Below, one piece after another: positions 1-8,012 of a stretch of DNA of 64,000 nucleotides. Origin of the DNA: Lyngbya aestuarii BL J. Its GTDB lineage: Bacteria > Cyanobacteriota > Cyanobacteriia > Cyanobacteriales > Microcoleaceae. The stretch is taken from positions 1 through 64,000 of the forward strand of contig NZ_AUZM01000014.1 in assembly GCF_000478195.2 (NCBI RefSeq). The letters are read 5' to 3'. A model generated the notes under the pieces. That model did not search any database and was not told the DNA's origin. It saw only the letters and a list, made by a program, of their open reading frames with translations. The position numbers and the translations under genes are program-made. The first letter of the stretch is position 1; every line of letters starts with the position of its first letter.

Positions 1-452
1 GGTTCAAAGGGAACAAAACCCGCATCTTTTTGGGGTTTAATATGGGGGGGTTGTAACGAAGGTTCAAAAGGAACAAAACCCGCCTCTTTTGATGGGGGTG
101 TGGTATTTTTATGATTAGCTTTGGCTTCGGTTTCTAACGAATAACGGTTTCTTAAGTCTTCTAAGGTGTTTTTCGCCCAGGTTTGAACTTTTGCTTTGGG
201 ATGTTGTGTCAGAGTATTACAGAGGGCGATCGCTTTTTGAAGGTTGCGAGTTCGTTCATAGGCGACAACTAACCCCATTTGCGCCTTTATTCCGGCGCTT
301 CTGTGCGGTTGAGACTCGGCGATCGCTTGGAGATGGACGATCGCGGTTTGATATTGTTTTTGTTTCAGCGCCGCTAACCCCGTTTCCAGAGAAGGATTTT
401 CTTCTGGTGAGTTTTCTGAACCCGACGCAGGAGGACGAGGAGTAGATGACAT
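1..452 (-). CDS. TPR-like repeat protein, 3' end cut by window edge
   Basis: An open frame starts at an ATG at 452 and runs off the left edge without a stop, giving about 150 residues. The start follows a GGAGG ribosome binding site on the minus strand. A low-complexity Pro/Ser/Glu N-terminus (residues 1-20) precedes helical sequence resembling tetratricopeptide repeats (GLAALKQKQYQTAIVHL, then VAYERTRNLQKAIALC). The visible C-terminal part repeats the motif DAGFVPFEP or EAGFVPFEP at about a 20-codon period. Three GCGATCGC-type sites lie in the frame. Function is unknown; TPR proteins usually mediate protein contacts. The gene is read directly from sequence, but the product name is a weak fold assignment. 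Confidence 0.7.
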   Translation of the reverse strand, partial: MSSTPRPPASGSENSPEENPSLETGLAALKQKQYQTAIVHLQAIAESQPHRSAGIKAQMGLVVAYERTRNLQKAIALCNTLTQHPKAKVQTWAKNTLEDLRNRYSLETEAKANHKNTTPPSKEAGFVPFEPSLQPPHIKPQKDAGFVPFE

Positions 453-627
453 GATGTTTCCTCCACTTGGACTTCTTTTTAAGATAGCTTAGTGTGGGGG
501 AGTTTTGAGTATTTTATCAGATTGTTACAATATTTTTCTAACTTTTGGTGGATTTGTGGCGATTTTTTAATTAGAGGATGAATTAAACAGTGTTAGCGAT
601 TAGAATTAATTGTACTGGATGAATAAA

Positions 628-2190
628 TTAAGAAACAGACGGTAAAACCTCTTGCAAATAGTAATTTATTAAAGGATCGATTCGGTAGTAATGTTGACCT
701 GCTTCTAATTTATTTTCAATCAGCGATCGCTTTTCTAATGAACTTAAAATATTAACCAGTTCTGAACAGTCGCAAGGGGGTTTAAAATGATCGCAAATTT
801 CAGTTAAAGTCAGATCGGTTTTGGAATTGGCTATCTTATAGAGAACCATTTTTTCGATTTTCGAGAGTCGCCCAAACTGACGGCTGAGGCGATCGCCAAA
901 CTCCCCAAAGAAAGCGGGGTACTTGATAAACTCGGTTGTATTACCTGCAAAGACGGTTTGAATCGTTTTTCCGATGGTTTGTAAAGCCAGGGGATTTCCG
1001 TTATATTCACTGACTATCTGTTCCAGATTTTCTGCTTCGACTATTCCTTCATTTTTGAGGATTTGTTTTGCATTTTCCGGTTTTAAACCCCCAACTTTTA
1101 AGCAAGGAAAGGCTTTATTTTTTCCCGTTGATATACTAACTTTTCTCGGGGTTTCACTGCTGGTAATCAGCAAACAGCTTTGATGGATAAGTTGACCCAT
1201 TTTGTTGAGAAATTCTCCGTAGGGTTGATATCCTTCTTTGTAGTGACCCACTAGCGTATTGGGTTGAAATAGGGATTCCCAATTATCTAAAATGATTAAG
1301 CATCGATGTTTTTGGAGAAACCTGATTAGAGTTCGTATCCCGTCAGCAATAATAACAGATTGGTTAAAGTTTGAGGTCGAGACTCTAGATTGAACTAATT
1401 TCTGAAATAACTGACTGATTAAATATTCTTCTGGGTGTTCTGAAGTTTGAGATTCACTGAAAAATTGAATCAAATCTGTGAGAAGATAAGTAAAGGGCGG
1501 AGCATGATCGAGGTTTCGCCAGATAATATATTCAAACTCGTTTTGTATTTGTCCGGCTAATTTAGAAGCAAGGGAAGTTTTTCCAACCCCTTGTATTCCG
1601 GAGATCGCCACCACCCGACAGCGATCTTCGATTATCCATTGTTTAAGTGTCGTCAGTTCAGTTTCCCGTCCATAAAACGTAGAAACATCTATCGCTTCTA
1701 TCCAGTCAATTTTTTTGGGTTTAACAGGTGAAGGAGTTGTGAGAGAAGCCGAAGTTGTGAGGGGTTGTTGGGGAGGATCTTCAGCTATCAATTCTAAAAC
1801 CTCCACTGCTTGAGAAATCGGAGTTTCTTCGGTATTAAGATGAGTTGACCGTTGATATCCTACTTGGAGAAATACACAAACATCTTTCCAATGTCCTAGA
1901 GATTGGTCAGTTAGGGCTTCTACATAACGATACAATCCCCTTGATAAATCTACCCTTAAACCCGAACAACTTCGATGAAGTTCTGTGGCAATTTCCGAGG
2001 GACTCAAACCACAAAGCAACCCCCGCAACATTGTTTTTTCTGTTTTGGTGAGTTGTTGTTTCTCACTATGTTTATGGAATTGTTTGGCTGCGGTGAGGTC
2101 GGTGTAGAGTTGTTCCAGGTTCCAGTTGTTCTCCGCTTCGAGAAACTTCTGGTCTAGTGAACGCTTCAATTGGCCAGTTGAAGTTGTCAT
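628..2190 (-). CDS. STAND-type NTPase (NB-ARC-like) with N-terminal HTH-like domain
   Basis: 520 residues. Residues 1-100 resemble the LuxR-like N-terminal module of cyanobacterial vWA/MoxR-associated and WD40 STAND proteins (LTKTEKTMLRGLLCGLSPSEIA). A Pro/Ser/Thr linker spans about 135-165. The NTPase begins with FYGRETEL and has Walker A GIQGVGKTS (about 198-206), Walker B CLIILDNWE (about 298-306) and a GxP-type motif NGNPLAL near 400. It ends with a winged-helix-like segment and stops there. Relatives usually carry WD40 or TPR sensor repeats after this point, so this is a short form. STAND proteins are regulatory ATP switches in signalling or defence. It is divergent from the small gene at 2528 and shares a repeat-rich intergenic region with it. 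Confidence 0.85.
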   Translation of the reverse strand: MTTSTGQLKRSLDQKFLEAENNWNLEQLYTDLTAAKQFHKHSEKQQLTKTEKTMLRGLLCGLSPSEIATELHRSCSGLRVDLSRGLYRYVEALTDQSLGHWKDVCVFLQVGYQRSTHLNTEETPISQAVEVLELIAEDPPQQPLTTSASLTTPSPVKPKKIDWIEAIDVSTFYGRETELTTLKQWIIEDRCRVVAISGIQGVGKTSLASKLAGQIQNEFEYIIWRNLDHAPPFTYLLTDLIQFFSESQTSEHPEEYLISQLFQKLVQSRVSTSNFNQSVIIADGIRTLIRFLQKHRCLIILDNWESLFQPNTLVGHYKEGYQPYGEFLNKMGQLIHQSCLLITSSETPRKVSISTGKNKAFPCLKVGGLKPENAKQILKNEGIVEAENLEQIVSEYNGNPLALQTIGKTIQTVFAGNTTEFIKYPAFFGEFGDRLSRQFGRLSKIEKMVLYKIANSKTDLTLTEICDHFKPPCDCSELVNILSSLEKRSLIENKLEAGQHYYRIDPLINYYLQEVLPSVS

Positions 2191-2527
2191 TTCAATTTTT
2201 GTTGTTATAACGATGAGCTTGTCGCACCCTGTAAAGCTGTTTTTGATTCTTCTCAGAACGAGCGCGAAATTACGGGCAAGTTAATTAAACACCCCAAAAA
2301 CTCCGTAAATTCATTGAAACTTTACGGTACATTTTTTACCGTACCTAACAAACCTAACACGTTACCTAACACCTTGTCTAGATTACCTAACAAAATTTAT
2401 TAAAAACTCCTAATAGTTGTTAGGTGACATTGGGTTTTAGAGTTTTTTAATATAGAAGCAAGATGAGACACGACAAACCAAAAGACGATCTCATTCGTAT
2501 CAACTCTTATATCTAGCTGAAGTAAAG
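2191..2527. promoter_or_regulatory. Divergent regulatory region with ACCTAACA repeats
   Basis: This gene-free stretch separates the STAND gene from the gene at 2528. ACCTAACA occurs four times in direct orientation at 2343-2350, 2352-2359, 2364-2371 and 2385-2392, with starts spaced 9, 12 and 21 bp. It occurs once inverted (TGTTAGGT) at 2418-2425. Just upstream are two further inverted repeats, CCGTAAA/TTTACGG and TACGGTA/TACCGTA, between about 2304 and 2345. The near-helical spacing suggests a multi-site operator; the binding protein is unknown. Confidence 0.55.
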
Positions 2528-2959
2528 ATGAAGATTCAAAAAATTGACGGTTGGATTGAAAAATATCGCTACGAGGTTGGCAGTTTTCCCGAAACTAAGC
2601 CAGTTACATGGAAAGGTATCGACATGACGGTGGAAGAAGCCGAAATGGTGATCCGAGAACTTGAACAACAAAAATTAAAACTTCAACACTCTATGAATAG
2701 AGTACAAACAGGTGGAGAAATAACCTCAATTGCATCAACTGCTCTGGGATTGACAGCAATGGTTACGGGCGTGGCGTTGATGGCATTTCCGCCAACGGCA
2801 ATTGCGGGTGCAATTACAATTACATCAGGTGCTGGAACAGCAGGAATTGGCAAAATGGTAGGTAGGGGGGTCACCAAGCTTGGTACGAACACCAACACCC
2901 AAGTCATCGAGCAGATTGATTACTACATCGACTCTCTCAAAGAGGCACTGCGTAGGTAG
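2528..2959 (+). CDS. Small protein with central hydrophobic hairpin, unknown function
   Basis: 143 residues starting at ATG; no family recognised. Residues 1-60 are charged and helical and include ELEQQKLKLQ. Residues 65-113 form a long Gly/Ala/Thr-rich hydrophobic stretch broken by PP (MAFPPTAIAG), compatible with two membrane passes or a glycine-zipper hairpin. The C-terminal 30 residues are polar again. There is no signal peptide. This layout is seen in small membrane-active effectors and in ordinary small membrane proteins, and the sequence alone does not decide. A terminator follows at about 3063, and a similarly flanked gene comes next. Confidence 0.6.
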   Translation: MKIQKIDGWIEKYRYEVGSFPETKPVTWKGIDMTVEEAEMVIRELEQQKLKLQHSMNRVQTGGEITSIASTALGLTAMVTGVALMAFPPTAIAGAITITSGAGTAGIGKMVGRGVTKLGTNTNTQVIEQIDYYIDSLKEALRR

Positions 2960-3041
2960 TAGGTTGGATTGAACTGGAGTGAAACCCAATTCATAATTTC
3001 GCTGCTCGACTCAATTAATGTTGCGTTCTACGATCGCGTAA

Positions 3042-3130
3042 AACTTAATATTTAAACTTCAAGGGTAGAGACTGTATCTATCCTTTTTTTATTGATAGCA
3101 GTCAGTTGAATTAAGCCAAAGTTCAGCTTA
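3042..3130 (+). terminator. Terminator and conserved flank, copy 1
   Basis: GGGTAGAGAC can pair with GTATCTATCC (one mismatch, one G-U), and a run of seven T follows, which fits a Rho-independent terminator for the gene ending at 2959. About 40 further bases (ATTGATA...GTCAGTTGAATTAAG...AAAGTTCAG) match a second copy at 4089-4175, so more than the hairpin is conserved. Confidence 0.65.
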
Positions 3131-3309
3131 ACTGATGAGAATTGCGATACACTTGATACAACGTCACGCGATCGCACCCAATTAATTGATTCAGATTCGG
3201 TATGACTTTGTTAAGTTATTGCAATACAATCATCCTAACAAATTTTCTAATAAAATTCTATGAGCTATTAGGTGAATGTATCTGATAATAGCTGATAAGA
3301 TATTAATGG
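3131..3309 (+). promoter_or_regulatory. Upstream region resembling that of the gene at 2528
   Basis: CCTAACAAATTTT near 3234 is followed about 35 bp later by TTAGGTGA. This repeats the CCTAACAAAATTT...TTAGGTGA arrangement in front of the gene at 2528, with fewer direct repeats. A shared regulator for the two genes is inferred. Confidence 0.4.
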
Positions 3310-3315
3310 TTGCAA

Positions 3316-4002
3316 ATGAAATCAATTAAGTTAGAGAATATGACTTCTAAACAAGAGAAAAATATTGCAGACTTTATTGATAAAGTTTATATCCATGATT
3401 GGAGACTCAATATAAGACTAGGTAACGAAGGATTGAAAAAACTTATTGAATCACTTCCTGAAGAGTATATTAAAGATACCGAGTATAACAAGCACAGCTT
3501 GAAATGGTTTAAATTTCGTGGAATTGATACAAAGAGACAAGAAATCAAAATTGAATTCCGTCTGAGAGTTAAAAAGTACGAAAATGTTCTGGTCGGGCGA
3601 GTCAAAATTTACGATAATGCTTGGGATGTAAAGGCGGGTCTCAAATTAGAAGTAGACGCTAACCGAAAGCTTACTGGCAAAATCACAGTCAGAGATCATA
3701 AGTCAGATATCCCCAGTGGCATACTTGGTATTTTTGATGTTGCTTTGAGTTCAATCTCAACAGGTTCTTTGACTGTGCTTAACTCAATTTTTACAGGAAA
3801 TTTATTCACGTTTTCCAGTGCAATCATCGGCAAAAAATTAGATGGTCTATCACAAAATATTCCAGATTATGTGCTTAAAACCATTAATGATAAAGCAGGA
3901 AAATATGAGGTAGTTTATTTGGAACGAGTGAAGTATAAAGAAGATAGTGTAATCATTCAAACTAATACATTGGAAGGAGTTGACTTGAAAGAGCTTCTCT
4001 AA
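3316..4002 (+). CDS. Hypothetical protein, unknown function
   Basis: 228 residues from the ATG at 3316; an in-frame TTG lies 6 bp upstream and another ATG at 3340. No family recognised. Residues 20-130 look like alternating beta strands rich in Lys and Asp (KIEFRLRVKKYENV, GLKLEVDANRKLTGKITV). Residues 133-175 are hydrophobic with Ser/Thr/Gly (FDVALSSISTGSLTVL), and the last 40 residues return to charged strand-like sequence. There is no signal peptide. The upstream and downstream DNA matches that of the gene at 2528, so the two may be co-regulated. The region is more AT-rich than the core genes. Confidence 0.6.
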   Translation: MKSIKLENMTSKQEKNIADFIDKVYIHDWRLNIRLGNEGLKKLIESLPEEYIKDTEYNKHSLKWFKFRGIDTKRQEIKIEFRLRVKKYENVLVGRVKIYDNAWDVKAGLKLEVDANRKLTGKITVRDHKSDIPSGILGIFDVALSSISTGSLTVLNSIFTGNLFTFSSAIIGKKLDGLSQNIPDYVLKTINDKAGKYEVVYLERVKYKEDSVIIQTNTLEGVDLKELL

Positions 4003-4088
4003 AAGGTTAAGATGAATATAGACATCCTAAAAATTATCGCATTCGTGACAGTTTGTTAGAACGGTAGTAGTTTCTTCTCTAAAGTCAT

Positions 4089-4175
4089 AAACTTAGAAGT
4101 TCACATGAGAGGGTAGAGACAGTCTCTATTCTTTTTTATTGATAAGAGTCAGTTGAATTAAGCAAAAGTTCAGTC
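4089..4175 (+). terminator. Terminator and conserved flank, copy 2
   Basis: TAGAGA-CAG-TCTCTA with flanking G-C and G-U pairs is followed by CTTTTTT, a Rho-independent terminator for the gene ending at 4002. The bases after it match the flank at 3042-3130. Confidence 0.65.
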
Positions 4176-4221
4176 TAAATATTGTCGAGCTTATAAGTCA
4201 ACTCAAAAATATATTGTTTAA

Positions 4222-4377
4222 TTAAAGGTTTTCCCACTCATCTTGTGAAATCCCCGCTTGCATTAAAATTCGTTTTAATAGATTTTTACTAATATCTCCT
4301 TGATGGGGATTTGGAATCCTAACTCGTAAACTATCCCGCACCATATGACGACGGGATATAGGGCCGAAAGGTGGCAT
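4222..4377 (-). pseudogene. hicA: HicA-type toxin with internal deletion
   Basis: 51 residues, against a usual 70-85. It opens with the family N-terminus MPPFGPISRR and ends with the family C-terminus (RIPNPHQGDIS, LLKRILMQAGIS). The segment normally between them, with the first helix and the GGKHxxM core holding the catalytic histidine, is absent; the sequence jumps from SRR to HMVRDSLRV. The deletion is in frame. HicA is a double-stranded-RNA-binding-fold mRNA interferase, so this copy is probably inactive, although one His remains at the junction. Its ATG overlaps the hicB stop codon by one base (TAATG), so translation is coupled. Confidence 0.7.
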
Positions 4378-4619
4378 TAAGCAATAGGCTCCACTTTCAA
4401 ACTGACTCCATCAAACTCTGGCAATTTGTGACCCTGAGCAATACCAATTAGTATCCATTCTTCTAGAACTTCTAATAGTTCATTACGGCATTCTTCTAAG
4501 GTGTTTCCAGTTGCCCAGACTCCTGTAGCGCCCGGAATTGAACCGTAAAAACCTTCATTATCTTCGAGTATTTCATACTGCGCTGTCTGCATTGCTTTTT
4601 GAAGATATTTTTGAATCAT
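4377..4619 (-). CDS. hicB: HicB family antitoxin
   Basis: 80 residues with the HicB partial RNase H-like fold: YEILEDNEGFYGSIPGATGVWATG, followed (in pieces) by TLEECRNELLEVLEEWI. It normally binds and neutralises HicA and may autoregulate. It precedes hicA and overlaps it by one base. The antitoxin looks complete while its toxin partner is deleted. The C-terminus (FDGVSLKVEPIA) carries no separate DNA-binding domain, as in short HicB proteins. Confidence 0.85.
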   Translation of the reverse strand: MIQKYLQKAMQTAQYEILEDNEGFYGSIPGATGVWATGNTLEECRNELLEVLEEWILIGIAQGHKLPEFDGVSLKVEPIA

Positions 4620-4650
4620 TTTTCTAGTTTCATTTCTCGGTTGAACAATT

Positions 4651-4798
4651 GATGGGTTAACGACAATATAGCAGTGTGAAATAATTCGGAAAAATTCTAC
4701 CCGTTTACCGCCCCCATTATTGGGGGTTTGGGGGCTAAATAATTTTCAAATAATTAAAGAATTGCTATATAACCCATTTTATCCTTGAACTAATCTTT
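4651..4798. repeat. Duplicated Uma2 3' flank, copy 1
   Basis: About 148 bp that match 5584-5730 closely, including ATATAGCAGTGTGAAAT, a GGGGGTTTGGGGGCTAAA block and AATTAAAGAATTGCTATATA. Each copy sits immediately downstream of a Uma2 gene, so gene plus flank was duplicated as a unit. Confidence 0.8.
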
Positions 4799-5521
4799 TT
4801 ACAATTCGTCGGGATTTACTCCCAGTTCCCGCAACCGTTCTGCGAGTTTTTCTGCGCGTTCTTCTCCTGTTAACAACAAATTCCCTTCGTTATCCCACCA
4901 ACGCAACCAGGGTAATTCCATATTACCATAACGTCCTTGCCAAATTCCTAATTCAACGTTTAAAGGTGAAATTGGATAATGTCCCCGTTCGTTTGCCGTA
5001 ACAGGTTGATAGCAATTGTCTACTAAATGATACAATTCAACCGAGGCTTTTTTAACTTCATAAATTCCATAATAGGGAACTCTAATCGCCTGTTCGTAGA
5101 CCCAAAATTTACCCACTTTTCCATCACCATTAACCACAGATGCGGGTGGGGTTCGATCTCGTTCTTCCGAACCAGAACCCGAAACGAATTCTAAGACAAT
5201 TAAAGGGGCAATATACTCTTGCCACAGTACATAGGAACGTCTGACTTCTCCATTAACAAGCGGCTTAACATTGGGAACATAAAACCAGTCGGGTGCAACA
5301 GCCCCTCGTTCGGGCGGTTCTGTTAGACGCCAATAAATTCCGCAGTCTTGACCGATGGCGTATCGTCCGTCAGGATGAAGTTTATCTAGGGTAGATTTAA
5401 TAGAATCTGTCAGTAGAATACTCTGGGGATGTTCTTGAAAGTTTTTCACAAATGTACCATCGGATTCGGGAAGTTGAGTGTGATCCGGAAGTGAGGTGAT
5501 ACCGAGTTCAGATTGTACCAT
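4799..5521 (-). CDS. Uma2 family (DUF820) protein
   Basis: 240 residues. Uma2 proteins adopt a PD-(D/E)xK nuclease-like fold and are greatly expanded in cyanobacteria; their role is not established. Visible family blocks are PDHTQLPESDGTFVKNFQEH, the acidic PDWFYVPNV, IVLEFVSGSGSEERD and FWVYEQAIRVPYYGIYEV, with the C-terminal block LPWLRWWDNEGNLLL. It is closely similar to its neighbour at 5731 and to the broken copy at 18620. The C-terminal tail is shorter than in those copies (AEKLAERLRELGVNPDEL). Confidence 0.85.
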   Translation of the reverse strand: MVQSELGITSLPDHTQLPESDGTFVKNFQEHPQSILLTDSIKSTLDKLHPDGRYAIGQDCGIYWRLTEPPERGAVAPDWFYVPNVKPLVNGEVRRSYVLWQEYIAPLIVLEFVSGSGSEERDRTPPASVVNGDGKVGKFWVYEQAIRVPYYGIYEVKKASVELYHLVDNCYQPVTANERGHYPISPLNVELGIWQGRYGNMELPWLRWWDNEGNLLLTGEERAEKLAERLRELGVNPDEL

Positions 5522-5583
5522 AATAGCTCCTGTTTTCTCAACTTGTTTGTATTTTGTATGGGTCTTTTATCCGTTCAAAAATT

Positions 5584-5730
5584 GATTGGTTAACAATAAT
5601 ATAGCAGTGTGAAATCATTCGGAAAATCCTACCTGTTTACAGCCCCCAGGATTGGGGGTTTGGGGGCTAAACAACTGTCAAATAATTAAAGAATTGCTAT
5701 ATAACCCATCTTATCCTTGAACTAATTTTT
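5584..5730. repeat. Duplicated Uma2 3' flank, copy 2
   Basis: Partner of the repeat at 4651-4798. It lies directly downstream of the Uma2 gene at 5731-6522, and the similarity continues into the coding 3' ends (ACAATTCGTCGGGATT). Confidence 0.8.
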
Positions 5731-6522
5731 TTACAATTCGTCGGGATTAATCCCTTGAGAACGCAATAATTCAGCCAATTGTTCGGCCCGTTGTCGTTGT
5801 TGTTCTAGTTTAAGTTCTGCACGTTCAGCGCGTTGGCGTTCCAATTCTACTTGTTCCCATCCTGTTAACAGTAAATTTCCCTGTTCATCCCACCATCGCA
5901 ACCAAGGGAGTTCTGAATTTTGATAGCGACCTTGCCAAATTCCCAGTTCAACACCCAGAGGTGAAATTGGATAATGATCTCGTTCGTTAGCAGGAAGTAA
6001 CTGATAGTGACCCGCAACTAAAATATAAACCTCGACGCTGGCTTTTTGAACTTCATAAATTGCATAAAATACCGGACGAATAATCTGTTCATAGACCCAA
6101 AATTTTCCGGGTCTTTGAGGTTCGGGTTGATTTCGACGTAACGGCGTTTGATCGCGTTCTTCCGAACCGTCGCCCGACACGAATTCGATTACAATTAAAG
6201 GCGGAATTAACTCTTGCCAAAGCACATAGGAACGACGAATACCATCAATTGTGGGAGGCACATTCGGCACATAAAACCAGTCGGGACTTTCTGCACCCCG
6301 TTCGGGAGGTTCGGTCATTCTCCAGTAAATTCCGCAGTCTTGACCGATGGCATATTGTCCGTCAGGATGAAGTTTATCGAGGGTGGTTTTAATTGAATCC
6401 GTTAATAAAATGCTTTGCGGATGTTCTTGAAAATTCTTCACAAATGTACCATCAGATTCGGGAAGTTGAGTGTGATCGGGAAAGGGTTTAATTTCCGGTT
6501 GAGAACGAGTTAACTGAGACAT
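5731..6522 (-). CDS. Uma2 family (DUF820) protein, tandem paralog
   Basis: 263 residues with the same blocks as the gene at 4799 (PDHTQLPESDGTFVKNFQEH, ESPDWFYVPNV, IVIEFVSGDGSEERD, FWVYEQIIRP). The last 45 residues form a Gln/Arg/Glu-rich helix (ERQRAERAELKLEQQRQRAE), probably a coiled coil, which is longer than in the neighbour. The pair arose by tandem duplication of gene plus 3' flank. A nuclease activity is inferred from the fold family only. Confidence 0.85.
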   Translation of the reverse strand: MSQLTRSQPEIKPFPDHTQLPESDGTFVKNFQEHPQSILLTDSIKTTLDKLHPDGQYAIGQDCGIYWRMTEPPERGAESPDWFYVPNVPPTIDGIRRSYVLWQELIPPLIVIEFVSGDGSEERDQTPLRRNQPEPQRPGKFWVYEQIIRPVFYAIYEVQKASVEVYILVAGHYQLLPANERDHYPISPLGVELGIWQGRYQNSELPWLRWWDEQGNLLLTGWEQVELERQRAERAELKLEQQRQRAEQLAELLRSQGINPDEL

Positions 6523-6703
6523 AATGTGAATTCAGCAATTCTAAACTTATATTTTACATCAATAACAAATTAATGACTAAATGAATAACTCTTTTTTCTC
6601 AGAAGAAAAACGGTTTTTTGGGTCGAGGATGAAAATTTAACAGAATTTGGAGGCAATTTAGTTTTAAAATATAGATTGCCAATGCAACGGCTTCACATTC
6701 ATT

Positions 6704-7567
6704 ATGCAAAGTTCTGATTTACTGCTAGCGTTTCAATTTACGTCCCCCGGGCCGATTATGCTGCGGTTGGGGCCAATCGCCATTCGCTGGTATGGTTTTT
6801 TAATCGCATCTGCGGTGTTAATTGGCGTGACGCTTTCTCAGTACCTCGCCAAACGTCGTCAGGTTGATCCGGATTTGATCGGAGATTTAGCAATCTGGTT
6901 GGTGATTGGGGCGATCCCCTGTGCCAGACTTTATTATGTTGCCTTTGAGTGGGAAAATTATGCTAATGATCCGGCAAGTATGATCGCAATCTGGCGAGGA
7001 GGAATTGCAATTCACGGGGCAATTATTGGGGGAATTATTGCGGCTTTAATCTTTGCTAAAATCCAGCGAGTTCCGTTTTGGCAATTGGCGGATTTAGTCG
7101 CTCCTTCTGTTATTTTAGGTCAGGCAATTGGACGCTGGGGAAATTTCTTTAACTCCGAAGCGTTTGGAAGTCCAACCGATCTCCCCTGGAAACTTTATAT
7201 TCCGCCTGAAAATCGTCCACCTGAGTATGCAAACTTTGAATATTTTCATCCGACTTTTCTCTATGAGTCGCTGTGGAACCTTTTAGTTTTTATCTTACTT
7301 ATGGTATTATTTCTTAGAGGATTAAAAGGTAAACCTCCGTTAAAACTGGGGACTATATTTTTAGTTTATTTTGTCGCTTACAGTGCAGGTCGAGTTTGGA
7401 TAGAAGGATTAAGAACAGATAGTTTAATGTTTGGGCCGTTGCGAGTTGCTCAACTGGTGAGTTTAAGTGGTATTATATTAGGATTAGCAGGTTTAGCGTG
7501 GCTTTATGTGCTAAATCGTTCTCTACCAGATGTGGTTTCACCCAAGCAGCAACGGGATGTATCTTAA
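6704..7567 (+). CDS. lgt: Prolipoprotein diacylglyceryl transferase
   Basis: 287 residues, a normal length. It transfers diacylglycerol from phosphatidylglycerol to the lipobox cysteine of prelipoproteins in the cytoplasmic membrane, the first step of lipoprotein maturation. Seen: [10 protein letters not shown] after the start, the HGAIIGG loop (104-110), the signature [13 protein letters not shown] (143-155), [12 protein letters not shown] and the C-terminal [13 protein letters not shown], with about seven hydrophobic segments. An alternative start is the Met at residue 19. A convergent hairpin array begins 10 bp after the stop. Confidence 0.95.
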   Translation: MQSSDLLLAFQFTSPGPIMLRLGPIAIRWYGFLIASAVLIGVTLSQYLAKRRQVDPDLIGDLAIWLVIGAIPCARLYYVAFEWENYANDPASMIAIWRGGIAIHGAIIGGIIAALIFAKIQRVPFWQLADLVAPSVILGQAIGRWGNFFNSEAFGSPTDLPWKLYIPPENRPPEYANFEYFHPTFLYESLWNLLVFILLMVLFLRGLKGKPPLKLGTIFLVYFVAYSAGRVWIEGLRTDSLMFGPLRVAQLVSLSGIILGLAGLAWLYVLNRSLPDVVSPKQQRDVS

Positions 7568-7570
7568 AAT

Positions 7571-7985
7571 AAAAACCCCTAGATCGAATGATCTAGGGTG
7601 TCAACCAGGGTGCATCTACCATTATTATTCTCTAGAAAACTCGGGCAATATCCGGAACAAAAAAATAGATAAAAAAATGCCCCAGATTTAAAATCTGGAG
7701 CTTCAACCAGGGTGCATCTACCACTATTTATATCTAGAGAAGTTTAGTAATATCCGGAATTAATCGATAATTTTGACAAAAAAAATGCCCCAGATTTAAA
7801 ATCTAGAGCTTTAACCAGGGTGCATCTACTCTTGATTATTATCGAGATCACTTTGACAATATCCGGAACAACAAAAAAATAGATAAAAAAATGCCCCAGA
7901 TTAAAAATCTGGAGCTTCAACCAGGGTGCATCTACCATTCTCTTTATCAAGAAAAGTTTGGTAACATCCGGAACAGTTTGGAAAA
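7571..7985 (-). ncRNA. Four tandem small-RNA-like units, each ending in a terminator hairpin
   Basis: Four tandem units of 102-108 bp. On the minus strand each has TCCGGATRTT, about 35 variable bases, the conserved box GTAGATGCACCCTGGTT, then a hairpin such as CCAGATTTTAAATCTGG and a T-rich run (GGGGCATTTTTTT). The conserved box lies at 7602-7620, 7704-7722, 7812-7830 and 7918-7936 (plus coordinates). The last unit uses a different but perfect stem at 7577-7598 (CCCTAGATC, 4-base loop) followed by TTTTTATTTT. Variable loops and conserved stems suggest structured RNAs, but no consistent promoter was seen before each unit. The 68-codon open frame across the array is judged spurious. Confidence 0.5.
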
Positions 7986-8012
7986 TTGATTAATTTTTGA
8001 GCAGTTTTAACT

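Noticed and set aside
7744-7950. 68-codon minus-strand open frame in the tandem array
   Set aside because: It runs through two repeat units including hairpins and T-runs, and its sequence is explained by the repeated RNA-like units rather than by a protein family.
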